Source: Cardiocondyla obscurior (lineage: Eukaryota; Arthropoda; Insecta; Hymenoptera; Formicidae). Taken from it: 64,000 bases of DNA. Location of the stretch: NCBI RefSeq assembly GCF_019399895.1, contig NC_091877.1, forward strand, positions 3,596,001 to 3,660,000, written 5' to 3'. Of the stretch, positions 10,702-21,958 are shown one piece after another (position 1 is the first letter of the stretch; each line of letters begins with the position of its first letter). A program made the translations under genes and the position numbers. The notes under the pieces were generated by a model, which was given only the letters and a program-made list of their open reading frames with translations, ran no database searches and was not told where the DNA came from.

Positions 10702-11572
10702 CTGTTGGATTTATTATTCTTTTCTATCTTGTGCACTTCATTTTTATTCTCCTCTTGCTGATTTTCTGGCTGCAATAAAAAGTATTAATTAAATTTCTAA
10801 AGATAAAATAATTATATTTTTTTCACCATATTTACCAATGAATTTGTGATATTAGATGTGATAGTTGTATCAGCTGTTGTAAGTATAGGTGCAGTGACTT
10901 CTAAATTATCCAAAGGAGCAGAGTAATACTACAAAACATTTAAAAATAATTAGAATATTAATTAATTACCGGAAAAATCGATAAAAAATATTAAAAAATA
11001 AATTTAAACCTCATCTTTTACCTGCTGTTTGCTCTGGAGTCGCGTCTCTTGCATTTCTAAGAGCTTCCTCTCCGCGTTTAAGCATCCCTCACTCAATTCA
11101 TGCCATGCAATCAGGATGTTTGCACAATTCTCACACAGCTGTAACGGTAATGTATCACTCTCACATACCTAAAAAAGAAAAAAAACAATTAAACATCGTT
11201 TATCACTGCCGCTATCAAGTCTAATTATTTTCCACTTCGTATTATCGTACGCACGTGTATGGGCAAGTGCTTGAGTATTTTACTGGCCAAGTCGTGCTCC
11301 ATCCCATCGCCTTCGAAAATGGGTATCATGCGTTCGCACGCGTTGGCGCATATTCTGCACAAGTGCATCCAATCCAAGGTGACAGTCGCCGAAGATGCCG
11401 CCTGATCGACGTTCGTCTCCGAATACTGCGCCGCTTGATTCTGCGGTATCAGAAAGAAATCCTCCGCTCCGTTGCGCGCGTCGTGCGTCACTATACTCTT
11501 CACGGTCTCAATCAGCATGATGTGATCCTCGCCGGGTGACTCCATTCTCGGCGGCATCGGGCCAGACTCCAT
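10702..11572 (-). CDS. ZAD transcription factor, common 5' exons
   Basis: Four exons: 11572-11255, 11168-11022, 10928-10836 and 10769-10702, about 208 residues, phases 0,0,0,2. I chose the ATG at 11572 (MESGPMPPRMESPG), the first Met in the frame; further upstream only a GTG exists. The zinc-finger-associated domain spans exons 1-2: HLCRICANAC (Cys72, Cys75) pairs with LCENC in exon 2 (Cys118, Cys121), followed by the long helix WHELSEGCLNAERKLLEMQ. ZAD domains dimerise and recruit partners; the family is expanded in insects. The last common exon ends ...NNKSN plus AG, leaving an open phase-2 junction. Nothing in these exons binds DNA, so the protein is incomplete without one of the downstream finger exons. 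Confidence 0.82.
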
Positions 11573-12254
11573 GCCGACGAGGAAGACGACAATGTGTGCG
11601 GCACGCGCCGAACAAAAGAACGCCGCGTAATCTACGAAAGATCCGCTCACTCAGTTCACTAACGATTCTTGCACGCGCGAAAAATACAGTTAAACGGTCG
11701 GCCCTTTTTCTTTCTTGAAGGCGATTTAAAACGAGAAGAAGTATAGAACGATAGACTCACTTTATTTGGCCCTGGATCTGGCTGGGAATTTGCACTGGCA
11801 CACGCTCGGTGTTTTACCGTAGAACATTGAAATGACGGACAAACGCTTGAGGTTAGATTAGAACGCCGAATGCGCGCGCATCCAATCCGACGCGATGATT
11901 TTTTACTTTGGGTGCGTTCGGAGAGTCGCTATCCGTGCAATTTAGCAACTATCTTCTTCTAACGTGCGGCATTAGAGAATAAGTAAAAAAAGACAGCGCT
12001 AAGTTGCACGAGTAGTCACTCTCCGAACGCATCCTTTCTGCGCGAGATAAATTATATTTAATCGGAGTAATCTGGATGGTGCGAATGTCAGGGCTTCGTT
12101 ATTAAATTTCCCTTATCAATCGCCTAAAGTAATAGTGCATGTGTATTCGCGTGAGGTGTCTGCTTCGGTCTGCTTGTCTTGAACTGTGACGCCGCTGGTG
12201 CCTAGATGATACTCTCTCAGTGGCGCGAACTCGCGAAGTGTATTCGGCGTGACC
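11573..12254. promoter_or_regulatory. Divergent promoter region, ZAD gene and NPAT
   Basis: The translation starts of the ZAD gene (minus) and NPAT (plus) are 682 bases apart, so both promoters and 5' leaders must lie here. A short terminal-inverted-repeat element at 11910-12034 sits in the middle. No TATA box in a convincing position was recognised. Confidence 0.6.
11910..12034. mobile_element. Small MITE-like inverted-repeat element
   Basis: The left end reads GGGTGCGTTCGGAGAGT and the right end, on the other strand, GGATGCGTTCGGAGAGT. The similarity continues inward (CGTGCAA..TAGC on both arms) for roughly 35 bases. The element is about 125 bp with no coding capacity. Both sides carry TTT, which could be a 3-bp target duplication of the PIF/Harbinger kind or chance. 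The superfamily is not settled. Confidence 0.65.
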
Positions 12255-15200
12255 ATGGAAGCCCTGCTGCCTTCTGAGATCGCTCGCTTGGTGCTCGGTA
12301 AGTCCGACGAGGGTTAACGCCAGGATAACACCCACGCGTAACCTTTCCCGCGGAAACGCCATGGCTTGGTCCTTTCCGTGGCTTTGCCGAGCTTCGTGCA
12401 GCTCTGCCTTGTTTACGGTTTCCTGTGATTGACCTGCTATATTAGCTACATTTCTCTTACATCTTTGAATTTTTTCACGCAGTCACAATGTCTTTTACTT
12501 TTTTGTGATAAGCAGCAAATAAATTCTAACAGAATGTTTCTTGTATCTCAGGTATAACTTTGCTATGCTAGGTATATTAATAGATGCATTTCCTTGGCGT
12601 TTGCTTGTTTTAATTATATTTTTATTGAGAGGCATTAGAGTTTTAAAACAACGAAAATTTTTTTTAACCGATCGAGAGTATTTTTTATATTTTTGATTTT
12701 ATTATATTGTTACGCCGGGAACGGGATAAGTTGACGTCTCCGGAAAAACGCTCCGCTCACCCTCGCGGCACTCGTGCACCGCGAATAAATTAAGTTATAC
12801 CGCGTAATTAATTTATTATTTTTGCTCTAGGTTATTTGGAAGATCAGAAGTGCACTGAGGCAGCCAAACTGTTTTTAGAAACGTCTCCACACTTGCAAGA
12901 ATGCCGTGCAGTAATTTCTTGTGGCAGGAGATTCAGCACAAAAGTTAACGGTCTAACATTGATGGATGTTATTGAAAAACTTTCAGCTATTAGTACCATA
13001 AGTAAGTAATACATTGTCATTTGCATAGATTTTATATTCAGAGATTTCTGTTATTTTTTACAGTTCAAGAACGACTAAGTAAAGTTACAGACTGTGAGCA
13101 GTTAAAGCATTGTGGAGATCTCATAGAGCAACTCAAGTTTCTTGTAGAAGAACCACGCGGTCAACGATTTGTTGTAAATATAAATGTACCTTCACAGGTA
13201 ATTTATTTAATTAGAATAAACGAAAGTTTCCGCATATATATAACATATACATATATCTATGTAAAATTAATAATTAAAAATTAATATTTCAATTATGTAA
13301 CAGAATATTTTTCTACATCTTGCAGAGTAATGCACAAACATCAAATGGCTCACCAGTTGCCGCGAGCAATACGCGCAAAAGGCATTATAGTAATAGCGAA
13401 CGTGTTAAACGCAGTTTTAAATTACAGTTGAATTCAATGCTACAATCTGACATCATGAGTCCACGTATGTTAATTTTTTTTTATTCGCAACATTTATAAC
13501 ATACAATATAAGGTTTTAATAAAATTCTTACAGTATTTATTAAATATTACAGCAAGTTGTCACACTGTTGATACAACTCCCTTAGAGAGTTTACCTGGAA
13601 ACATTGATATATTAAAACAGGCAGAGTTTGCTACCCATACGACCGAGAAAAAAGATGGCAATATCACACAGGAACCTCACAGACAATGTGACCTCGATAG
13701 AAATAATAGTATTAATAATATTACTCCGCAAAATAAAAGTAATTCGGATAGAAGTATTCACATGAGTTCAGGTAATTATCAAAGCAGTACAAATTAAATA
13801 AATTAGTAGGCAAATTAATTTTTGGCAACTTTGTCTTTATACAGACGATATTTCAAGTCTACGAAGTTGTGAAATAGATATCGACGATAAAGGAAAAGAA
13901 GAAAGTAGCGTAACTAGTGTAATACCGAAACGATATACTACAGCCACAAGTACAGAAGAATTATTAAGTTTCTCTAGCACAGAAGTACAAACTACACCTT
14001 ACGAAATACCCGAGTCAGAATCTGAATCTAATGACGAACCTATTGAAAATCTCAGTGTAAGCATCGAAGTAATATTAATTTTTTGTATTTTTTATTTATA
14101 TAAAAATATTGTACGGCAGTTCATAAAAAAAGAATTTAAGTTACGATTGAAGACATTAATTACTATATAATTAAATATCTACTTATACATTTTCAGATAT
14201 TAACAAAAGAAATTTTAAATCGTACAGAATTGCAAGAATGCATTGCGGAAAATATTAATAAAGCAATCATTCCCTCAGACCAATCTTTAAGGGACGAAAA
14301 CTTAAATGACTCATTAATCGGAGAAGGAAATACCTCGATTATGACTGAATTAAATAATGCTATTAAGTCAATTGTTGAAGCAACAGAATCTGATCCTGTG
14401 TTTGAAAAGTTTCTGGACGAAATAATTGGCCCACAAACAGAAACAGATACAAGTCCAGAGGAAGATGGTGAAGGAAAGCCAAGCCCAAAATCTGCTAATG
14501 AGTACGTATATATTTTATGAATTAACTGTTTCATTATGAATTAAATATATTTTATTTTTAAAGTATTTTTTTTCAGAGCACAAGAAAAAAAAATAGAAGC
14601 AAGCGTGAGCAATGTTAGTTCACCAGAACCAGTAGTAACAGATTCTAAAGTATCTATGGAAGATGGTACGGCGGATGTGCCTTTAAAACACAGACTTCGT
14701 AGTTCTTCGAGACAACAATGTACTAGAGTCGAAGACGAGCTCGACAAAGTGAGAGATCAAGAAAAAGATCAAAGCGCTTTGGAAGATCAGAATGCAGCTG
14801 CAGTGTTAAGTATTATCAAAGCTAATATAATTAATAATGTGTCCGACAATGACAAAAAAACTTTAAATACAATTAATAATGTGTCTCACAATGAGAAAAA
14901 AATTTTAAATACAAAAGAATCGATGCCCTCGAATGACGATAATGAAGAGGAAATACAAGCTATGGTATCTATGATAAATAAGAATGATGATTGCAAATCT
15001 TTAACAGTGACAAATGTACAGGAAATTAATGATGTTATATTACCTGTAAATAACAATGTACAGCCCAAAGTTAAAAAATCCACGGTAAAGCGACCAAAAC
15101 CCGTGAAACCCAAACACGATCAAACGAGTGATAGCCAAATTTCTAATTCCAACCAGAATTGTGTTCAATCTAATATAAGCCAACCGGTAACAGAACATGA

Positions 15201-18200
15201 AATCATGACTATGCCAACTTTAATAGTATGTTCGAAAAATGAGGTAAATAATTTTTTAATTAACCGTTCATCAACCTCTACTTCACGTTTTATTCCAATT
15301 GCCCCGAAAGATTCAAATAGAATTCAAGAAACTTTATATTTAAGAACAGTGAACGTAGCACAGAAAGTACCTGTAGTTAAAACATTGCCAGCTGTGGTAG
15401 AAAAATCAAACAATTCTGCAAATCAAGTGGAATTAATACAATCGACGAGAAAAAACGATAACGTGAACAAACAATTACAAATTATAAATAAAATTGATAC
15501 AGCAGTACCCATCAGTATTGATCAGCAGATATTAAATCATCCGATAGAACTGCCACAAACAAGCAAAATCGCGGGAAGTGAATCAATAACGCTTTACAGC
15601 AATGAAACCAGCGCTAAAACATCGTTGGATAGTAGTAACATGGCTATGATAAATCTAGAAGAGAACATTAGTCTATCAGATAGCGGTTTTTCACCATACT
15701 TGAAATTCAGTTGTAGTAAAACTAATCAAAGTCATAATCTTGCAGATATTGATTTAGGTCCTATATTGGAAAGTGCGAAAAATACTGCAAATAACAATAA
15801 AAGTACGCAGTCACCTAAGAACGTCGATGCCATTACTAAACGCACACCTAAGTCCTTGTTAAAAAGCAGATCCAAAAATCATAGATTAAGCTTATCTACA
15901 CCGCGTAAACGCAGCAGTCATATAAGAGCGCTTGATTTTAGCACCCCTACAAGAACTAAAAGTTCTACAAAGAAAATAAATGTGAACGAAAGCGCACAGT
16001 TCTCCTCAACGAAGAAACGTTTGAAATCGGTTTGCAGGACTTCATTATTTAGATCACCGTCGTTTTCTAATAGTTCCGTTCAGAAGCAAAAAACAACGAT
16101 AAAAGTTAATCAGTCTTACAGAATTCCTATAGCGACTAGAAGTCCTGCGCCCAAACTCATGGGTGGCTGGGACAATTATAATGGTGTCGGCGTTATTATA
16201 GGCGAAGTATCTCCGCACGGGAGTACCAGTGCATCTTGTTCCTCCTCTGAAGAAAAAGTTATTCAAAACAAACCATCTGAATCCTTAGTAGGAAGTTGGG
16301 ACGCAGACTTACGCAAGACCATAGACTTGAATAAAAAAAATGAAAAAGACGAGTCGGAGGCTAAAAAAGCGGTGAAGAGGAAAAAAAATTCCAGAGATGA
16401 GAATAACGTGATATGTAAAAAGGTTAAATATAATTCACAATCGTCAAAGAGCAACGATGAAAGCACGAGTTGCAGTAAATCGAAAGTGAATAAGAAGTTC
16501 AAGCATAATACGGATGATACCAATAGGCCAGAAGATAATTTACAAGAAAATATAACAGAACCGCAAAATAACGAAAAAGAAAATATAATAAAAGCTACTG
16601 TTAATACTGCAAATTCCATTGCGAGCAAGTTTAACGAACATTTAAAAACTAATACATGTGAGACTTCAACAAACACAAACGCAAATCCAGTTAACAGTGA
16701 CACAGTAGTAACCGAAAAAAAATCTATAAAAAAATACGCACAATTAAAGACGTTATCGACTAATTTGAGGAAGTCTGACGAGAAAGAAAGAAATATGGAA
16801 GTCGCGCAAATTAATTTGCAAATGTCAGAAGTCTCAAAAATTTTGTCTACAGACAGTACGCAAAATATTTTACGAATGCCCGATATGATAAATTTGGAAA
16901 CACCTAGAAAGTTTGACAATATATCCGGTCCTCCACCGACACCGAGAGTATTAAGTCCTAGTAGCAATCTGATTACGCCATTCATCAAGATCAGCGAGGA
17001 TTCATCTAAAATACGTAGTTTTATCACCACTCCGGAGTTTCCGATAACTCCGGGCGTAGCTATAACTCCGAAAGAAGAGACGACGAGGGATATTATAAAA
17101 AGAGGCGACTACGATTCCCCGTACTACAAACCGACTTCTGAGCAAGTGCAGGATTCTAATTTAAAAGCATCTAGATCGAAAGACGGCAGCATGCAAGAGT
17201 CGCCTATTTTATCTTCGTCACACATAACTTCCAAATTAGAGATAACAGAATTCGAAGTGATTAAAGAGAATTTACCGAGGGAAGAGGCTATCAAGGAGTT
17301 TAAAATTGCATCTACTTCCAAAGATTCGGGAAGCGCGGGAGAACTTAGCACTTCGATCGTGATAGATCAACACGTGAATTTAATAGAAATAAATGAATTT
17401 CAGAGTGAACAGCGAGAAACAATAATCGATGCCGATTGTGTCAACGAGGCTCACAACAATGATTCCATGGAAAGTAGCTCTTCGTCATCTGATACGTCGT
17501 CGTCTTCGTCGTCTTCGTCATCTACATCCAGCAGTACAACCACGAATTCGTCGACGAATATGTGCTCGCCGAACGAGAAGTGTGACAAAGCTTCAAGTAA
17601 AATGAGCACAGATATCAGCAGCGATTTTGCGGAAAAAATTATTAACGCACCGAAAAATACATGCGACGTATCGGCAGCTACATCGAGCGACCCGTTTAAA
17701 AAATCAGACGATGCGATTGAAACGGAATCTTCGCCGAAAAAAGTGTTTGCGATTATAAAAACTGACGATCAGCTAAAGAACACGACGAAGGAAACGCCCG
17801 CTAAAGATGAAACTCTGTTAAATGAGGCTGATATCTCGGAAACGCCTAGCAGTTCGAAGAGCGGAGTAGAAATGATTAATTTGACGACAAAGATATCTGC
17901 GATTATAACGGAAGAGAAATTATCAAGATCGAACAAATTGTTAAAAAATAGCAAGACGCAGAACAATAAATCGCGGGGACAACCAAAGGTAATAGATGTA
18001 CAATGTATTCAGCCTGAATCGTCGATGTACGTCAAGTGTCTAAAGCCCATTAAAGAAGAATGTGAATCTGAGAACGAGCAAAGTGCTCCTGTACACGATA
18101 AGTTTATGCATAGGCAGATATTAGAAGAGAAACGACAACGCATCATAGCTAAGATTAAAGATAATCCAAAGTTGAATCTTCCTAGTGGCACAAAGCGTAA

Positions 18201-19972
18201 ACATATTTTAACTTGCAGAGCTGCCAGCACTTTGAAAAAATTCGGTAGAGGTAACCGAAATATACGTCCACCAGCAAGATATTCCGAAAATATTAATAAT
18301 AAGGAGACAAAACGACCAGCCGATCAGCAAGAGACATTGAAAAAAAATAAGCGAAAAAAATGTGAATCTCAAAAACAGGATCTCGTGGATAAATGCAGCG
18401 ATAATAAAGGAAAAACAAATTTAATTCCTATACCGAAAAGCACAGATCCTGGTTTAACGAATCATAAAAATAATGGTAACAAACCACCCGATGATCATAC
18501 GATTAAGCAACTTTACGAAAATAATATTTGTGAAAGTAACATTGTTGAAAATTGTAAGAATAGCCAATCGATACAATCGTATGATTCCTTAAATCCAGAA
18601 AATCAAAATTGTGTCGCGAAAGAAATCCCACATTCTAAAGAGAATACGGAGAAAAATTACAATATTAAAAGTAACATCAATAAAAAAGAAACAGAGGAGG
18701 CATTCAAAACTGCTAATGCACAAGGAAAAATTTTGAAGAAAGAAACAAATTCAGAGAAATGTATTATACAGGAAACGTTACCTCCCGATAAATTAAAGCA
18801 TGATGAAGTGGAGGATAAAACAAGTAAACCGAAACAATTTTCAAATAACGTTGATAAAACTGATTACAAAATATTAAAGTACAAGGTGGATCAAGTAAAG
18901 CGGGATTTATTTAGTGACGACGAGAACGATCACAGAACATTGATTGTAAATGCAACAGATAACAAGAAAGTTGCTGACGCGGAAAATCTTAATAAAGCTT
19001 CGAGTAAAACAGAAAATGTCAATGTCGAAAATTCCAAACAGGAATTATCTACAGTTCTACAATGTCTGCAATTAGTGCCCGCGTCCAAAAAGAAGCATTT
19101 GAGCAATGATATAAATCAAGCTGACGAGCAAATTAAAAAACAGAGGAAACCCATAAACGAAGACGATAATAAATCGCATCAAACATCTGATGCTCATAAT
19201 TATAAGGCCGAGTATCACTTTGTATATGACGATAGCGTACCGATGAGAAAGAGAAGAAGGAGATACAGTGCACATGAATTACAGATCGAAATCAATTATG
19301 CCGATCTCTCCGATCCAAATCCCGTGGAATGTATGAAAGTCATGAAAGCTACAGAGTTTGAGGAGATATTTAATTTGGCACCTAAGAAGCGAACAGTAAA
19401 TAAAAAGTCACGCATGAAGAATGAAAAAGTTTGCGAGGCACCTAACTTACAGGCAGATAAAGACATGATTAATTTAAAAGACAATGCTGCGAAACCTTTG
19501 GCAACGTCATCTCCTCTGGACGAATTATCAAAAGTTAAAACGAAAAAGGTAGTTGCTAAAACTGCCACGATAAATAAAATTAGTAACAGTATACAATCGG
19601 ATGCAAAGAAAAAGCAAAAACTGGATAAGCATCAAGAAAAAGGTAAGATTATACCAAGATATTTTATGCTCAATATCAAATAAATTTTATTTTATTTTAT
19701 TTTATTGAAGAAATTGAATAACGTTATATAAGAAATTTTAGTTACAGATATTACTAAAAACCGAAAAAGAAAACTGTCAGAAGCCAAAGAAATGAAGCAG
19801 GTAATTAAATAATTCATAGAATTATTTATGGTTATGGTATTTATACGATATAATTACTTTTCTTTTTTTTAAGGCCGAGAAAAAATCCACGACTGATCCG
19901 CAAGCGCTTCTCAGTAACTTAGATGAAGTAGATTTAAATAAATTCCTAACAACAGTTCATGGACCTGAATAA
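12255..19972 (+). CDS. mxc: NPAT / multi sex combs homologue (histone locus body scaffold)
   Basis: Ten exons: 12255-12297, 12831-13001, 13064-13197, 13326-13464, 13553-13771, 13845-14056, 14197-14501, 14577-19642, 19742-19800, 19874-19972; phases agree and give 2148 residues. The N terminus (MEALLPSEIARLVLGYLEDQKCTEAAKLFLE) is the LisH domain of NPAT/Mxc, needed for self-assembly of the histone locus body and for histone gene transcription. The rest is long, low-complexity and rich in Ser, Asn and Lys, as in the family. It includes Pro-directed sites around 16920-17060 (TPRVL, TPEFPITPGV), a Ser/Thr run near 17470-17560, and a short C terminus ending VDLNKFLTTVHGPE. Exon 8 alone is 5 kb. The last donor (19643) ignores an in-frame stop 38 bases later, so an isoform retaining intron 8 would end at 19683. 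Cyclin E/Cdk2 phosphorylation is known for human NPAT and is inference here. Confidence 0.88.
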
Positions 19973-20662
19973 TGCTCTCTTTTTTGTACATATGTACATA
20001 TAGATGTTATCTTTTATATTTTTATATAATATTAGAGTTTTATCATTTGTAATTCTGATTATGTAGTATTATATATTACATATGCGCGTATATAATACAC
20101 ATAATATATGTATATATACATCTTAGTACTTCTGTACAATAAGCATTTTAACACTAAATTACTTTTTAAAATGTTAATTTTAATTTGTAGATAAGTATTT
20201 TTCTTTTTATTTAAACGTGAAACGTACAAACGTTTGGGACTGACAATATAATATATATATACACATATATATCTCTTGAAAGAAATATAGAATAATGATA
20301 AAATTTTCATATAAATTTTTTTTATTTCATCAATTTTTTAAATGTGTTTAACAACTTTTGTTTATAAGAATAATTTTCTAGTAAATATTTAAAATAATTA
20401 AATCCGATACAAGATTATTAGCTTTCAGAATTTGAACGTTTATTTTCTCAGACAAAAAATTTTTAATTAAATTTGTTTTATTACAAATCAGCAATAATAT
20501 AATTTCCTTAAATAAGAGTACACTTTTTGAATAATGCATTGTTACATTAATATAACATTAACTTAAATAAATTACAATCGGGTGATTTAAATCAAGATAA
20601 ACAGTTGTTACACTTTTTCAAAAATTGTGATGTTACATAAAATGAATACAAAAGAAACAATT
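19973..20662. other. Tail-to-tail spacer: 3' UTRs of NPAT and PC4
   Basis: Very AT-rich. Just after the NPAT stop, around 19985-20002, the Pumilio-type motif TGTACATA occurs twice in a palindromic stretch. No coding frame of interest. Confidence 0.4.
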
Positions 20663-21195
20663 TTAACACTTTGATTTTGCCATTTTATCTACATCCTCTA
20701 CAACATCCATAAACTTTCGCCATTGTTGCATAGTTAAGCATATTCCTATAAAAATTTTTTTATTGATAAATTTGTTTATGCAAGGTATAATATTAATTAT
20801 AAAATCTGTGGCAAAAATTTATTATCTTTATAAAAATAATATTACCTTTTTTTCCAGGTTTTAAATCTCCATCCTTGTCGTAATACATCTCCCGAATATC
20901 AACGTAGTATTTGTTTTTGAAATTTCTCACATTAACTTGACGATTATTACCCAAATCCCAAATGGTATCTTCTTCATCTACTTTAGGCTTTTTCGCTGAT
21001 TTTTTCTCGTCTTTTGACGGTTTGTCTTCTGTATCCCTTTCTCTCTTTTGCGACTTCATTTTTGACTTTACCTCCTACAAATAGAGAATAATACAAACAT
21101 GAAAATAATAGAAATATAAAAAATTATATATTTGTATAAAGTACCTCTTCGCTGCTGTCGTCGGTATCGGACAAATATTGTCGTGACTTCGGCAT
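20663..21195 (-). CDS. SUB1: PC4/SUB1 RNA polymerase II coactivator
   Basis: Three exons in order: 21195-21145, 21074-20846, 20745-20663; phases 0 and 1 agree; 120 residues. The N terminus is acidic and Ser-rich (MPKSRQYLSDTDDSSEEE), followed by a Lys-rich stretch (KKSAKKPKVDEED). The PC4 single-stranded DNA-binding domain covers about residues 57-115: IWDLGNNRQVNVRNFKNKYYVDIREMY, then LKPGKKGICLTMQQWRKF. These match the beta-sheet and final helix of human PC4 (positive cofactor 4) closely. PC4 binds melted DNA at promoters and bridges activators to the basal machinery; phosphorylation of the acidic N terminus controls it in human. A 763-base divergent spacer separates it from CWC22. Confidence 0.93.
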
Positions 21196-21958
21196 CTTGA
21201 TCTTAAAAACTATAACAAAACGGTTATTTAGAAACGTCAAAATTATCGTTGGAAAAGTTATGATATATTAATAAACAATAAATATGACGTACAGGTACGA
21301 ACAAGTCACAGAGCAAAAATATAACCTAGTTTTTCAGACACGTTATACTACTCGTACAATTTACATTCCGTTACAAACATTTATTAATTACAAATAAAAT
21401 TACGACCGAGTATCTCGTTACCACGTTTATCAAACTTAATCGTCAAATTATATGTAATTATCACAAAAAATAACATACCAGCTTTTCTAGACAAGTGTCA
21501 ACCAGTTCAACAGTTCAACGATTTTTTACGGACGAGCGGGACTGGTGCTTTGACTATAAGTAGCAAAAGGTTCTCAAGAGCAAACGAACGACCTGACGAC
21601 ATGTAGCGACATGTTCGCGAAATTCGTGCACCCTGTCGACATCTTCCGACTGCGGTGCAGAATTAAAACCGCAGTCTGAGTCGTTCTTCCATGGTGGTAA
21701 CAATACATAAGAATATATGGAGCCATGGAGGAAGCCCGAAGTACGACATGCATTATGCACTACGGTAGAATTAAATTCCTGCTTTCCCCTTCGGCTATAA
21801 ATCTGAGGGAGAGTTCTTTCGCAGTTCTGTAATTACGCAAGTAAGAATATACAGGGCAATATTCAACTATTAATAACTATATATACAGAAGCCGGCTAGT
21901 TGCGAGTGGACGCCGCGGAGATTCACGTGGAGGTTCTTTCAGGTTATACGAAACCAAA
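21196..21958. promoter_or_regulatory. Divergent promoter region, PC4 and CWC22
   Basis: Holds the 5' ends of PC4 (minus) and CWC22 (plus). CWC22 may have a tiny 5' UTR intron: a donor-like CAA|GTAAGA at about 21839 and an acceptor-like TATACAG at about 21889. That intron would be only about 50 bases, so it is doubtful. Confidence 0.4.

Noticed and set aside
12713..12805. GC-rich island in NPAT intron 1 beginning TGTTACGCCGGGAACGG, reminiscent of an LTR end
   Set aside because: No second copy, no partner end and no target duplication seen; the resemblance is too short to call.
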